Source of the DNA: Actinoplanes octamycinicus
Lineage (GTDB): Bacteria > Actinomycetota > Actinomycetes > Mycobacteriales > Micromonosporaceae
Length of the DNA: 64,000 nt
Assembly: GCF_014205225.1 (NCBI RefSeq)
Contig: NZ_JACHNB010000001.1
Span: forward strand, 10,149,501 to 10,213,500
Direction: 5' to 3'
The notes under the pieces are model-generated. The model did no database searches and was not told the origin of the DNA. It saw only the letters and a list, made by a program, of their open reading frames with translations. A program made the translations under genes and the position numbers. This document shows, in pieces, positions 13,601-21,987 of the stretch. Numbering within the stretch: position 1 is the stretch's first letter; every line of letters starts with the position of its first letter.

Positions 13601-13760
13601 GGTCGTCACCGTACAGAGCCTCCATCAGACGGGTCACCCGGATCACCTTGTTGGCCTCCAGGGCCAGGGTCGCCAGAATGATCTGCTGACGTTGCCCGCC
13701 GAGCTCCACCTGGGTCTCGCCGAACAGCACCTCGAGAATCCCGAGGATGAGAATCTGCAC
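10617..13760 (-). CDS. AfsR-type SARP transcriptional regulator (winged helix-BTAD-NB-ARC-TPR)
   Basis: A 1047-aa regulator of the large SARP class. Residues 1-95 form an OmpR-like winged helix (QILILGILEVLFGETQVELG... VQVQICISALRR), and 95-245 the bacterial transcriptional activation domain (DLHRYEEALTQARQL... EALDTYRVARRLFIDELGLEPGEEL). After a Pro-rich linker comes an NB-ARC ATPase (P-loop GKPGIGKTT near 355) and then TPR-like repeats to the end. Such proteins activate antibiotic clusters by binding direct heptamer repeats. The start is GTG 13760 because GAGGAGG sits 6 nt upstream and the winged helix begins there; the extension to 13835 has no such signal. Inverted repeats upstream (13795-13807, 13852-13881) may mediate autoregulation or control by the LAL protein. 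Confidence 0.9.
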   Translation of the reverse strand: MQILILGILEVLFGETQVELGGQRQQIILATLALEANKVIRVTRLMEALYGDDLPSTSRVQVQICISALRRLFAAHGHPDAIVTRTQGYSLQIPDGALDLHRYEEALTQARQLREFRRLEESAGQYRQALALWRGPALDGVESRVVQGAAERLAERRLTTTEECIELELKLGRHREVIDELNALVDENPLRARLREHLMLALYRSGRQPEALDTYRVARRLFIDELGLEPGEELRQLEHAILTGDPRLALPESLTVAPPPVEPVPPPIPPVITNPIVEEIRAPAAVPVPPVPVAPPISAAPVSAPGISPVPCLLPTDIADFTGRNQQIEAIQAQFGLAADDASQFAVPVVVMAGKPGIGKTTLAVHAAHRLAARYPDGQLFADLHGRHAEQVGPMRVLERFLRALGVPGTDVPELIEERAELYRTLLADRRMLVVLDNAGDERQVRPLVPGTSQSAVLITSRSRLAGLPGAVHIDVDVFNPEQSTELLSRIAGAERIEAEPDSAAELAELCGHLPLALRIAGARLAARPHWSVDHLVERLENEARRLDELKHSGMGIRASISLTYDHLEEDARRLFRLLTVLDFPHFSGWVAAALLDIGFAEAQDLLDDLADAQLIETSRDGRGVHAQYRFHDLIRVFARERLAADDPVEERDRALERALGALLFLAEEARRGLYGNFLRVPAEAPLHPLPARQVRQLVDPPLPWFERERLTIVAAVRQAAQAGLAAHSWSLAMTAVTLFESRIYLSDWRETHQIALEAARQAGDERGQAAILYSLGSLHIGEQRYPEALRLLAAADELFLRAGDQQGRAMVSRYVGFIDRMTGRYAEAAENYTRALETFRAGGDLVAVAYVLHSIAQIKLEQGDLDAARTLLPEALEYARRSGSRRVEAQALHRLGETHLQADEVKPAIEVLRQALDVVRELGDPVGQAYALQGLGAAYLRAGAHEKAADVLREAMELAVASAERMIEARVSMVLGELAMAVGNPPQAVVHLHRSLGLFRAISVPQLEARVLGLLSDAYTAADNPVGRDPGSLSLEPPGKPAVFSS

Positions 13761-14183
13761 GTGCGCCTCCTCGTCAGGGGTCGCGCGCAATGGTGATGTG
13801 ACACATCGGATGGTGCGCGTGCGGAAGCTTCGCACCGCGGCGGAGCAGCCGGAATACCCCCGTATTCATAGGGAGGCTATGCAATGCGGGGGCTGCGGCG
13901 CCACCCACTGTGGATGATGGAAGTCCGACCTTCGCGCAGTAAGAATTGGCCGGTCTACCGCTTGCGGTACCGACAGGTAACTGACGCTATGCCATCCGGC
14001 GCATGACCATCACCCGGACTTGCAACATTCTTCACCTTGCGGCCGGGCGCACGCCAGCCGTTGTCCGCCGGAATGCCGCCTGGCCGAACGGATGAGGCCG
14101 GCGCGCCACGGGCGAGCACGGAAACGGCCGGACAACCGCCGGGAAAACACCGAATCCATCGACGATCGCCATTGCAGCAACGG
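13761..14183. promoter_or_regulatory. SARP promoter region with nested inverted repeats
   Basis: This 423-bp non-coding stretch lies upstream of the SARP gene and downstream of the phosphopantetheinyl transferase gene. It holds GATGTG-A-CACATC (13795-13807), and two overlapping palindromes GAATAC-CCCC-GTATTC (13852-13867) and CATAG-GGAGG-CTATG (13867-13881). ACCGC-TT-GCGGT lies at 13957-13968. The local A+T content is higher than in the genes. These are candidate operators; no protein can be assigned. No RNA gene or ORF with support was seen. Confidence 0.5.
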
Positions 14184-14903
14184 CTATCGAACGCCGGCCG
14201 CCGCGTGCGGCCGGACCGGGCGGGCGGGCACCGCCACCGGCACCACGATCGCGGTCAGGATCAGACCCTGCTCGACCAGCCAGCGGCCGGTGAAGCCGGT
14301 GAGCCGGCGGCCACCGACCCGCGGGCCGACCACCAGCAGCCGGGCGTCGAAGACCCCGGTGGCGGCGCCGGCCGACCCGGGCCGCATGGTGACCACCGCG
14401 TCCTCGAAGTCCAGCCAGCGCTGGGCCAGCGGGAACCAGGACTTGTAGACCGCCTCCTTGGCGCAGAACAGCATCCGGTCCCAGCGCACCTCGGGCCGGG
14501 CCTGGAGCAGCTCGGCCACGTGCACCCGCTCGTCGGGCAGCGCCACCGACTCCAGCACGCCGGCGGTCAGCGGCTCGTTCGGCTCCGCGTCGATGCCCAC
14601 CGTGGTGATCCTCGTGTCGGCCGCCACCACCACGCCCCGATAGCCGGGGCAGTGCGTGATGGTGCCGACCACGCCGGCCGGCCACAGTGGCTCGTTGAGC
14701 CGGCCGGCCAGGATCGGCGACGGCGGCAGGCCGAGGCGGACCAGCGCCGCGCGGGCGCAGTGCCGGGCGGTGGTGAACTCGCGGCGCCGTTTCTCGATCG
14801 CCTTGGCGACGATGCTCTCCTCCTCGGCCAGCAGCGTCGCGTCCGGCGGGTCGTCGAACGTGTCGACTGCCACCACGTCGGCGGGAAGGATTCTCTCGAT
14901 CAT
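14184..14903 (-). CDS. 4'-phosphopantetheinyl transferase (EntD/Sfp type)
   Basis: A 239-aa Sfp-type enzyme that would attach phosphopantetheine from CoA to the ACP serines of the PKS and the free ACP. Visible motifs are the N-terminal RRREFTTARHCAR block, the Mg-binding TTVGIDAEPNEPL (VGIDxE type), and FCAKEAVYKSWFPL (FxxKExxxK), with a conserved THCPGY segment between. The start ATG 14903 follows GCGGGGA; the longer ORF to 15092 has no signal and non-conserved sequence. It is divergent from the type II thioesterase gene across a 361-bp region with TAAGGG repeats. A dedicated transferase inside the cluster fits the large number of carrier domains present. Confidence 0.9.
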   Translation of the reverse strand: MIERILPADVVAVDTFDDPPDATLLAEEESIVAKAIEKRRREFTTARHCARAALVRLGLPPSPILAGRLNEPLWPAGVVGTITHCPGYRGVVVAADTRITTVGIDAEPNEPLTAGVLESVALPDERVHVAELLQARPEVRWDRMLFCAKEAVYKSWFPLAQRWLDFEDAVVTMRPGSAGAATGVFDARLLVVGPRVGGRRLTGFTGRWLVEQGLILTAIVVPVAVPARPVRPHAAAGVR

Positions 14904-15264
14904 GATGTCCCCGCAGTGGCTCGGTGGGTCCTCGGGCATCGGCATCGATGCCGATGCTCCGCCATCGTGCCTGCGCTCCATCGTAGGGAGACCGGGACGG
15001 CCGGCGATATCGCGGCGAGGGCTTTCACGGGCCGGTGCCGGCCGGGGTAAGGGAGACACCCGCGGATCTAAGGGGCTTCCGGGTCGCGTCACGCAGCGTA
15101 GTCAGCGGCGACGGCCCGTACCACCCCTGCTCACCGGGTCGGAGCAGGGCAGGGGTGGCCGGTCGGGGTGGGTGAGCGGCGCCACTGGGGTGTACGCCCC
15201 GTGGTTGTCCAGCCTAGCTTCGTTGGTAGCGGTTGACCTGCCCGAAGGCCCTGGAGGCATCCCG
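14904..15264. promoter_or_regulatory. Divergent promoter region with TAAGGG direct repeats
   Basis: Non-coding 361 bp between the phosphopantetheinyl transferase and the type II thioesterase. TAAGGGA (T at 15048) and TAAGGGG (T at 15069) are direct repeats exactly 21 bp apart, i.e. two helical turns, and AGGGGTG recurs at 15151. An imperfect palindrome with CCACTGGGG and CCCCGTGG arms lies at about 15184-15206. The TAAGGG repeats resemble those upstream of the first PKS gene. Confidence 0.45.
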
Positions 15265-16029
15265 ATGACCATGTCCGCTGTCGACACCAGCCTGTGGCTG
15301 CGCACCTACCACCCCACCGACGTGGCGCCGATCCGGCTGGTCTGCCTGCCGCACGCGGGCGGCTCCGCCGGCTACTACTTCCCCGTCTCCCGGGCCCTGT
15401 CGCCGCGCGTCGAGGTGATCGCCGTGCAGTACCCCGGACGGCAGGACCGCCGGGCGGAACCCGGGATCGGCTCTCTCCGCGAACTGGCCCGGGACGTCCA
15501 CGAGCAACTCCGCCGGCAGCCGGACGACCGGCCGCTGGCACTCTTCGGGCACAGCATGGGCGCCACCGTGGCGTACGAGGTGGCCCGGCTGCTGGAGGAC
15601 GACGGAATCGTGCCGGCGCACCTGTTCGTCTCCGGCCGGCGGGCACCCTCGCGACACCGCGACGAGCGGGTCCACCTGCAGAACGACGCCGGGCTGGTGG
15701 CCGAGATGCGCCGGCTGGACGGCACCGCGGGCGGCCTGCTGGACGACCCGGACGTGCTGCGCATGGTGCTCGGCGTGATCCGCGACGACTACCGGGCGGC
15801 GGAGACCTACCGCTGGGAGCCGGGACCGGCGCTGCACTGCCCGGTCACCGCGCTGACCGGCGACCACGATCCGAAGGTCACCCCGGCCGAGGCGGACGCC
15901 TGGCGCGACCACACCAACGCCGCCTTCACGCTGCGCGTCTTCGACGGCGGCCACTTCTACCTCAACTCGCACCAGGCCGATGTGCTGGACACGATCCGGA
16001 CGGCCCTGACCCCGGTCCCGCACCGCTAG
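15265..16029 (+). CDS. Type II (editing) thioesterase, copy 1
   Basis: A 254-aa alpha/beta hydrolase of the free-standing thioesterase family that clears misprimed or stalled acyl groups from PKS carrier proteins. The nucleophile is Ser97 in GHSMG; Asp202 (GDHDPKV) and His230 (DGGHFYL) complete the triad. The N-terminal LVCLPHAGGSAGYYFPVS and YPGRQDRR blocks are typical. The start ATG 15265 has GGAGG 7 nt upstream. A second, clearly related copy lies at 39.1 kb; both begin with the same MTxS...VDTSxW pattern. The gene is convergent with the LAL regulator gene across a strong hairpin. Confidence 0.93.
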   Translation: MTMSAVDTSLWLRTYHPTDVAPIRLVCLPHAGGSAGYYFPVSRALSPRVEVIAVQYPGRQDRRAEPGIGSLRELARDVHEQLRRQPDDRPLALFGHSMGATVAYEVARLLEDDGIVPAHLFVSGRRAPSRHRDERVHLQNDAGLVAEMRRLDGTAGGLLDDPDVLRMVLGVIRDDYRAAETYRWEPGPALHCPVTALTGDHDPKVTPAEADAWRDHTNAAFTLRVFDGGHFYLNSHQADVLDTIRTALTPVPHR

Positions 16030-16081
16030 GACCACCAGCCAGCAACGCGGCGGGCCGGCCCACAAGGCCATGGCACGTCGA

Positions 16082-16111
16082 ACGGCCCGGACTCCACAGA
16101 GTCCGGGCCGT
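16082..16111. terminator. Bidirectional hairpin terminator
   Basis: ACGGCCCGGACTC and GAGTCCGGGCCGT form a perfect 13-bp stem with loop CACA between the convergent thioesterase and LAL regulator genes. Confidence 0.75.
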
Positions 16112-16153
16112 CCGCGTGCCGGGCGCCGGTTCCGGCGGCCGGTGCGGGAAATC

Positions 16154-18919
16154 TCAGGCGGTGGCGAGCGTCGCGTCCAGGTTCGCCGGCAGGTCGCTGC
16201 GGCGGGTGACGTTCAATTTCCGGTACGTCCTGGTCAGGTGCTGTTCCACGGTGCTGGTGGTGATGTAGAGCTTGTCGGCGATCTCCCGGTTGGTGTAGCC
16301 GACCGCGGCCAGCGCCGCGACCCGGCGCTCCGCGTCACTGAGCATCGCCGCCCCACCGGACGCCGTCGCCGGCACGGCCGGCTCGGCCGCGTCCCAGTCG
16401 GCGTCCTGCGACAGCGCCCGCCGCAGCGGGACCGCCGCGCAGCCCTCGGCCAGCGCCCGGGCCCGGTGCCCGATCATCCCGGCCCGGCGGGACTCGCCGA
16501 GCGCGTTGTAGGCCTGCGCCAGGTCGGTCAGGGTGCGGGCCAGCTCGTACAGGTCGCCGCTGTTCTGCAGCAGGTCGGCGGCCTGGCGCAGCAGCATCGG
16601 CCGGTGCCGGGGCTGCTCGGTGGCGGCCAGCAGCCGCAGGCCGACCCCGCGCGCCCGGGGCATCTTGTCGGTGCACCGGTTGAGCTGCTCCTCGGTCAGC
16701 TTGCGGGCCTGCAACGGCCGGCCCATCCGCAGGTACGCCTCGGCGGCGTCGGACCGCCAGGCGACCAGGCCGGGCGCGTCCACCCCCCAGGCGCTCATCA
16801 GGTCACCGGCCCGCTGGAAGTCGCGCAGCGCCAGCCCCGGGTGGTCGGTGGCCAGGCTGTACCGCCCGCGGGCCTGCAGGTAGTGCAGGCCGTAGCGGGT
16901 CTGGAACATCGCCTCCGGGACCGGCTGGTCGAGCTGCTCGCGCACGTCGTCGAAGTCGCCCATCGCCACCGACGCGATGATCAGCAGCGACAGCGGGTGC
17001 CCGACCGCGACACCCCAGCTGGCCGGCGGCATGATCTCCAGCGCGGTGCGGGCGTAGCCGGCGGCGCCGGCCAGGTTGCCCATCCGCACCGCGACCTCGG
17101 CGCGGACCACGGCGAGCCGGGCCTGCCGGCTCGGCGCCCGCCGGGTGTACGCCTCCTCGACGAACATGTCGCACCAGCCGGCCGCCTTGTCGGCGTGCCC
17201 GGCATAGGTCAGCGCCAGCAGCGCGCTCTCCACCGTGTCCAGGGACATCTCGTCGAGCCGCGAGCCGCGCAGGATCCGCTCGCACGTGTCGCCCAGGTCG
17301 GGACCCGGGTTGGAGCTGATCACCGAGGAGAGCGCCCGGGCCGCGGCCAGCCGCCGGCTCGCCGAGACGGTGGCCGCGGTGGCCGTGGTCTTCGGCAGGT
17401 GGGCGACGAACGGCGCGTACGTGCAGCGCAGCCAGGGGCGGGTGGCGGCCAGCTCGGCCGCGGTGTCCGGGTCCAGCTCGCCGCCCTGGGCGGCCAGCCG
17501 GTCCAGCACGTGCTCGGCGTCGCGGAACTGGCCGTGCCAGAGCAGCGCCTTGGCCAGCACGATCGCGTCGCTGCCGCGGAGCACACCCTTCTCCAGCGCG
17601 CCGGTCAGCTCGGGCAGATAGCCGGCCGAGGTGCTCGGGTTGATCCGCCACTCGGCGCGGACCAGCGTGGTCATGATGCGCACCCGGTGCCGGTCGTCGG
17701 TGCACGCCCGCCAGGCGAGCTTCAGGTAGCGGACCGCGGCCTCCACCCGGCCCTCGCGCAGCGCCTGCCGGGCGGCGTCCTCCAGCACCGTGACGCCCCA
17801 GCTCTCCCGCACGTCGCTGGCGTTGACCAGGTGCTCGGCCACCACCCGGGTGGAGGCGCCCCGGTCGTAGGTCAGCACCGCGGCCCGGCGGTGCAGCTCG
17901 GCGCGCTGCTCCTGGCGCACATCGGCGAGCACCGCGGCGCGGGCCGCCGGGTGCCGGAACGAGCCCATGCCGAGCAGCCCCGCCACGGTGAGCGCCCGGA
18001 CGGTCTGGGCCACCTGCTGCGAGCCGAGCCCGATCAGCCGGTCCAGGCTCTCCGGGTCGTCCAGCACCGCGACGCCGCGGGCCACCTCGAGCAGCCGCTC
18101 GTCGGCGCGGTGCAGGCAGGAGGTCACCGCCGCGGCGTAGCCGTCGCCGGCGACCGCGTCGTCCGGCTCGGCGCCGGTCTCCGCCACCGTCTGCCGGTGG
18201 TCCGCGATCAGGCCCTCGACCAGCAGCGGGTTGCCGCCGCTGAGCTGGTGCCAGCGGTCCGCCAGCCGCTCGGCCGCCTCCGCGCCGGCCCGCTGCTCGG
18301 CGAACTGCCGGACGCCCTCGCCGGTCAGCGGCTCCAGGTGGATCCGGCTGCCCGAGCCGGGTCGCAGCAGATCGGTCTGCCAGGCCGGCTCGGCGGTGTC
18401 GCCGAACGTGCTGCGGCTGAACACCAGCAGCAGCTTGGCCAGCCGGGCGCGACGCGACAGATAGGTCAGGCAGACCAGCGACGCCCGGTCGGCGTGCTGG
18501 ACGTCGTCGACGAGCAGGGCCAGCGGGAACCGCTCGGCCTGCTCCAGCAGGATCGTGCACAGGCCGTGGATGACCTGCGCGTCCAGGTGGCCGCCGGCGT
18601 CGTCGCCGGCGGCCAGCACGGCCTTGGTGCCCTCGAGGAGCAGGCTCATGGCCCGGTCCCGGTCGCCGGTGGGCAGTGGCGCGTCGTGGAAGAGCTGGCC
18701 CAGCAGCGCGAGCGGCATGTCCCGCTCCTCCGCCGAGCCGGTCGCGGTGACCGCCAGCGCGCCGCGCTCGATCGACCGGTCGGCGAGCACGCTCAGCAGC
18801 TCGCTCTTGCCGGTCGCCACGGTGCCGGTGACCAGGGCCGTCCGGCCGCGCCCGGCGACCGCGTCGGCCAGGAGCTCGTCGAGGCAGGCCAGGGCCTCAT
18901 CGCGCTCGATCAGTCCCAT
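16154..18919 (-). CDS. Large LuxR-family (LAL) ATP-binding regulator
   Basis: A 921-aa regulator of the LAL class often found as pathway-specific activator in macrolide and polyene clusters. The N-terminal AAA-type domain has Walker A GTVATGKSE (about 32-40) and a hydrophobic Walker B strand (FPLALLVDDVQHAD). A long helical, TPR-like middle follows. The C-terminal LuxR helix-turn-helix (LSDAERRVAALAAVGYTNREIADKLYITTSTVEQHL, last 60 residues) is intact. The start ATG 18919 is chosen because AGGAGGT lies 7 nt upstream; the extension to 19006 is not supported. Its promoter carries two TTATCG repeats 22 bp apart, the same pattern as next to the SARP gene, so it may be a SARP target. Confidence 0.92.
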   Translation of the reverse strand: MGLIERDEALACLDELLADAVAGRGRTALVTGTVATGKSELLSVLADRSIERGALAVTATGSAEERDMPLALLGQLFHDAPLPTGDRDRAMSLLLEGTKAVLAAGDDAGGHLDAQVIHGLCTILLEQAERFPLALLVDDVQHADRASLVCLTYLSRRARLAKLLLVFSRSTFGDTAEPAWQTDLLRPGSGSRIHLEPLTGEGVRQFAEQRAGAEAAERLADRWHQLSGGNPLLVEGLIADHRQTVAETGAEPDDAVAGDGYAAAVTSCLHRADERLLEVARGVAVLDDPESLDRLIGLGSQQVAQTVRALTVAGLLGMGSFRHPAARAAVLADVRQEQRAELHRRAAVLTYDRGASTRVVAEHLVNASDVRESWGVTVLEDAARQALREGRVEAAVRYLKLAWRACTDDRHRVRIMTTLVRAEWRINPSTSAGYLPELTGALEKGVLRGSDAIVLAKALLWHGQFRDAEHVLDRLAAQGGELDPDTAAELAATRPWLRCTYAPFVAHLPKTTATAATVSASRRLAAARALSSVISSNPGPDLGDTCERILRGSRLDEMSLDTVESALLALTYAGHADKAAGWCDMFVEEAYTRRAPSRQARLAVVRAEVAVRMGNLAGAAGYARTALEIMPPASWGVAVGHPLSLLIIASVAMGDFDDVREQLDQPVPEAMFQTRYGLHYLQARGRYSLATDHPGLALRDFQRAGDLMSAWGVDAPGLVAWRSDAAEAYLRMGRPLQARKLTEEQLNRCTDKMPRARGVGLRLLAATEQPRHRPMLLRQAADLLQNSGDLYELARTLTDLAQAYNALGESRRAGMIGHRARALAEGCAAVPLRRALSQDADWDAAEPAVPATASGGAAMLSDAERRVAALAAVGYTNREIADKLYITTSTVEQHLTRTYRKLNVTRRSDLPANLDATLATA

Positions 18920-19020
18920 GATGGACCTCCTGTCGGATCCCCGAATCCCGGCGGGCAACCCCTCGCCTGCCGGGTGGCAACCGGACAGCCCGGCGCCTGA
19001 GACCACTGTCCGGCCGACCG

Positions 19021-19048
19021 TTATCGGGCCGCCTTCGCGCCCTTATCG
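19021..19048 (-). promoter_or_regulatory. Pair of TTATCG repeats upstream of the LAL gene
   Basis: TTATCG occurs at 19021-19026 and 19043-19048, 22 bp apart in the same orientation; on the minus strand they read CGATAAGGG and CGATAACGG. They lie about 100-130 bp upstream of the LAL start and resemble the repeats at 10163-10214. Candidate SARP operator. Confidence 0.45.
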
Positions 19049-19065
19049 ACCGGCCGAACCGCAGG

Positions 19066-20259
19066 TCAGGGGTGCTGCGACCGGGTCGCGTAGTCGGGGA
19101 TCTCGATGGCGTTGGCGGCCTTGTGCAGCGGCGCCATCATGGCGGCCATCATCCGGTCGCGGCCGGGCAGCCGGGACATCACGCCCAGCATCACCATCGA
19201 CATCCGCACCTGGCCGGAGCTGCTCAGCACCATCCGCTTGACGTTCGCCGGGCCGAGCTTCTGGTTGCGCTCGGCGAACGGGCGCATCCGGGCCTCGTAG
19301 GCGGCGAAGGCGGTCTCGTGGTCGCCGCCGGCCGCGGCCAGCTCGCCGGCCAGCAGGTAACCCCCGACCAGCCCCAGGCTGGTGCCCTGGCCGGAGGCCG
19401 GCGAGGCGCAGTACGCGGCGTCGCCGAGCAGCGCGACCGGGCCGGCCGACCAGCGGTCCATCCGCACCTGGGCGAGCCGGTCGTAGTAGAAGTCGGGGGC
19501 GTCGGCCACCGCCTCGAGCAGCCGGGGCACCTCCCAGCCCTGCCCCGCGTAGGCCTCGCGGAGCGCCCGGCGCGGGTCGCTCTCGTCGATCCCGGCCGGC
19601 TCGGTGAACAGGAACATCGCCTTCGCGGTGGTCTGGCCGGCGGTGCTGTAGACCAGGGTGGTGCGGCCGGGGCTGACATAGGTCAGCTCCTCGCGGTCCA
19701 GCCCCAGGTGGTTGGGCACGGTGCAGATGGCGACCCGGTAACCCATGTCGTGGACGAAGCCGGACTCCGGGCCGAAGGCCAGCTCCCGGGTCCGCGAGTG
19801 CACCCCGTCGGCGCCGACGATCAGGTCGAACGTCTCGGTGCGCCCGCTGGAGAAGGTGACCGACGTGCCGTCCAGCGCGGCGATCGCGTCGCCGAAGCGA
19901 TAGTCCACCTCGTCGCGGGTGGTCTCGAAGAGCAGCCGGGTCAGGTCGCCGCGGAGGATCTCCGCGTCGTGCTCCTCGCGGCCGCCGAAACTGTCCCCGT
20001 TCATGCTGGCGACCCGCTTGCCGGAGCGGTCGACGACGGCGCCGGCGCGGACGTCGGTGCGCCGCTCGCGGACCTGCTCCAGGATGCCGGTGCGGCGGAC
20101 CACCTCGACGGCGGCGCCGCGGATGTCCACCTTGTAACCACCGTCGCGCAGGGCCGGGGCCCGCTCGACCACGGTGGGCGTGAAGCCGTGGCGACGCAGC
20201 CAGTGCGCCAGCGTGAGGCCGGCAACGCCGGCTCCGGAGATCAGGACCGTCTTCGTCAT
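19066..20259 (-). CDS. FAD-dependent monooxygenase (PHBH-like group A)
   Basis: A 397-aa flavoprotein with the Rossmann FAD motif SGAGVAG (residues 8-14), an ERAP end of the second strand, the DG motif LIVGADGVHSRTR, and the GD motif ALLGDAAYCASP. It is a group A aromatic or polyketide hydroxylase/oxidase acting with NAD(P)H and O2; relatives include drug-inactivating oxygenases. It may decorate the polyketide, protect the cell, or be unrelated. ATG 20259 is the start because the FAD fold begins directly there, but no ribosome site precedes it; a -10-like TATCGT lies 7 nt upstream, suggesting a leaderless mRNA. It lies on the same strand as the MFS pump upstream, but a strong hairpin separates them. 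Confidence 0.87.
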   Translation of the reverse strand: MTKTVLISGAGVAGLTLAHWLRRHGFTPTVVERAPALRDGGYKVDIRGAAVEVVRRTGILEQVRERRTDVRAGAVVDRSGKRVASMNGDSFGGREEHDAEILRGDLTRLLFETTRDEVDYRFGDAIAALDGTSVTFSSGRTETFDLIVGADGVHSRTRELAFGPESGFVHDMGYRVAICTVPNHLGLDREELTYVSPGRTTLVYSTAGQTTAKAMFLFTEPAGIDESDPRRALREAYAGQGWEVPRLLEAVADAPDFYYDRLAQVRMDRWSAGPVALLGDAAYCASPASGQGTSLGLVGGYLLAGELAAAGGDHETAFAAYEARMRPFAERNQKLGPANVKRMVLSSSGQVRMSMVMLGVMSRLPGRDRMMAAMMAPLHKAANAIEIPDYATRSQHP

Positions 20260-20266
20260 GCCGACA

Positions 20267-20296
20267 ACGATACACATGTGTGAGACGTTTGTGCAA
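20267..20296 (-). promoter_or_regulatory. Putative leaderless promoter with ACACATGTGT palindrome
   Basis: On the minus strand TTGCAC (20296-20291), an 18-nt spacer and TATCGT (20272-20267) precede the monooxygenase ATG by 7 nt, so transcription would begin at or next to the start codon. The 10-bp palindrome ACACATGTGT (20272-20281) lies in the spacer, a typical place for a repressor such as TetR or MarR type. Promoter assignment is by eye. Confidence 0.45.
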
Positions 20297-20340
20297 GACG
20301 CTCGTTCCAGCACTCTGGACGGTGGCTCGGAGGCACGCGA

Positions 20341-20382
20341 ACGGCCGGCCCGGATCGGGGGGAATCGATCCGAGCCGGCCGT
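20341..20382 (-). terminator. Strong hairpin after the MFS pump gene
   Basis: ACGGCCGGCCCGGATCG and CGATCCGAGCCGGCCGT pair over 17 positions with one mismatch, loop of 8 nt. It lies between the pump stop codon (20404) and the monooxygenase promoter, implying separate transcripts. Confidence 0.75.
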
Positions 20383-20403
20383 GGTCCGTACGCCGGTGGC
20401 ATG

Positions 20404-21981
20404 TCAGTTGCCCGCGATGGCGTAGTCCTCCTTCCCCGGGACCGGCTCGGCGGTCTCCGCCTCCGGCTCGGCCGGCGGCTTCGGGGCGTCCTTGACGTGC
20501 CGCAGCGCGACCACCGCGAGGACCGCGCCGAGCACCATCAGCAGGGTGGCGAACAGGGCGGCCACGTGCATCTCCTGGACGAAGGCCAGGTGCGCCTTCG
20601 CGGTCAGTTCGGCGGCCGCCTCGGCGGGCAGCTTCGCGGCGGCGGCCATGGCGCCACCGAGGGTCTCCCGGGCCGACTCCGGCACCACGCCCTCCATCTG
20701 GCTGCTGTAGATCGCGCCGCCGATGCTGCCGAGCACCGCGACGCCGATCGCGCCACCGAACTCCTGGCCGGTCTGCAGCACCGCCGAGGCGGCGCCGGCC
20801 TTCTCCGGCGGAGCGGTGGCCACCACCATCTCGGTGATCATGGTCATCACCACGGCGAGGCCGGCGGAGAGCGCGATCAGGCCGGGGAGCAGGACCGGGA
20901 TGCCGTCCTCCACCGGGGTGAAGGTGACCGTGAAGAAGCCGGCCGCGGCCAGGACGAAACCGCCGGCCACCACGTACGCCGGGCGGACGAGTCGGACGAC
21001 GGCCGTGGCGATCGGCACCGCAACGCCGACCGCGAGCGTGCCCGGGATGGTCCAGAGCGCCGCCCGGAACGGGCTCAGGCCCAGCACGGTCTGCAGGTAC
21101 TGGGTGCTGAACAGGGAGAACCCGACCATGCCGAAGAGCGCCACCAGGTTGATCGCGATCGAGGCGCCGTAGGCCCGCTGGCGGAACAGCTTCAGGTCGA
21201 TCATCGGGTTGGCGATCACCTGCTGCCGCCGGACGAAGAGCGCCGCCAGCAGCAGGCCGCACGCGGCCGCGGCGACCGGGACGGCACCGAAGCCGTAGAT
21301 CGCGATCCGCTTCAGGCCGTAGATCACCGGCAGCACCGCGCCCAGCGACAGGGCCGCGCTGATCAGGTCGAAGCGCGGCGCGCCGGGCACCTTGAACTCG
21401 GGCAGCAGCACCGGGCCGAGCACGACCAGCAGCACCATCACCGGGACGTTGATGATGAAGACCGAGCCCCACCAGAAGTTGTCCAGCAGCAGCCCGCTGA
21501 TGATCGGGCCGAGCGCGGCGCCCGCCGCCATGCCGCCGGACCAGGCCGCCACCGCGGTGCGGCGCTGGGTCTGGTCGTGGAAGAGGTTGCGGATGAGCGC
21601 GAGGGTGGAGGGCATCAGGGTGGCGCCGGCCACGCCCATCGCGGCGCGGGCGGCGATGAACTCGCCGGCCGACGTGGCGTAGGCGGCGACCAGCGAGCCG
21701 ACGCCGAAGGCCAGCGCACCGGCCAGCAGCAGCCGGCGACGGCCGATCTTGTCACCCAGGGTGCCCATGGTCAGCAGGAGACCGGCCAGCACAAACGCGT
21801 AGATGTCGACCATCCACAGTTGCTGGGCGCCGGTCGGCCCCAGTTCCGCGCTCATGGCCGGCAGTGCGTAGTAGAGCACCGTCAGGTCCATCGAGACCAG
21901 CAGAACCGGAAGCAGCAGTACGCCGAGGGCAAACCATTCCTTACGGCCTGCCTTCGCCTGAAGTGCTTCAGTTTCGGTCAT
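20404..21981 (-). CDS. MFS drug exporter, 14-helix (DHA2/EmrB-QacA type)
   Basis: A 525-aa membrane protein with about 14 predicted helices. It has motif A GDKIGRRRLLLAG, the motif-C-like GMAAGAALGPIISGLLL followed by the FWWGSVFIINVP block diagnostic of the QacA/EmrB subfamily, and an acidic/Pro-rich C-terminal tail. It is a likely proton-driven exporter of the cluster product, giving self-resistance. Like the monooxygenase it lacks a ribosome site: TACCGT lies 6 nt before the ATG, so the mRNA is probably leaderless. It is divergent from the first PKS gene across a 243-bp region. Confidence 0.88.
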   Translation of the reverse strand: MTETEALQAKAGRKEWFALGVLLLPVLLVSMDLTVLYYALPAMSAELGPTGAQQLWMVDIYAFVLAGLLLTMGTLGDKIGRRRLLLAGALAFGVGSLVAAYATSAGEFIAARAAMGVAGATLMPSTLALIRNLFHDQTQRRTAVAAWSGGMAAGAALGPIISGLLLDNFWWGSVFIINVPVMVLLVVLGPVLLPEFKVPGAPRFDLISAALSLGAVLPVIYGLKRIAIYGFGAVPVAAAACGLLLAALFVRRQQVIANPMIDLKLFRQRAYGASIAINLVALFGMVGFSLFSTQYLQTVLGLSPFRAALWTIPGTLAVGVAVPIATAVVRLVRPAYVVAGGFVLAAAGFFTVTFTPVEDGIPVLLPGLIALSAGLAVVMTMITEMVVATAPPEKAGAASAVLQTGQEFGGAIGVAVLGSIGGAIYSSQMEGVVPESARETLGGAMAAAAKLPAEAAAELTAKAHLAFVQEMHVAALFATLLMVLGAVLAVVALRHVKDAPKPPAEPEAETAEPVPGKEDYAIAGN

Positions 21982-21987
21982 GCCACA

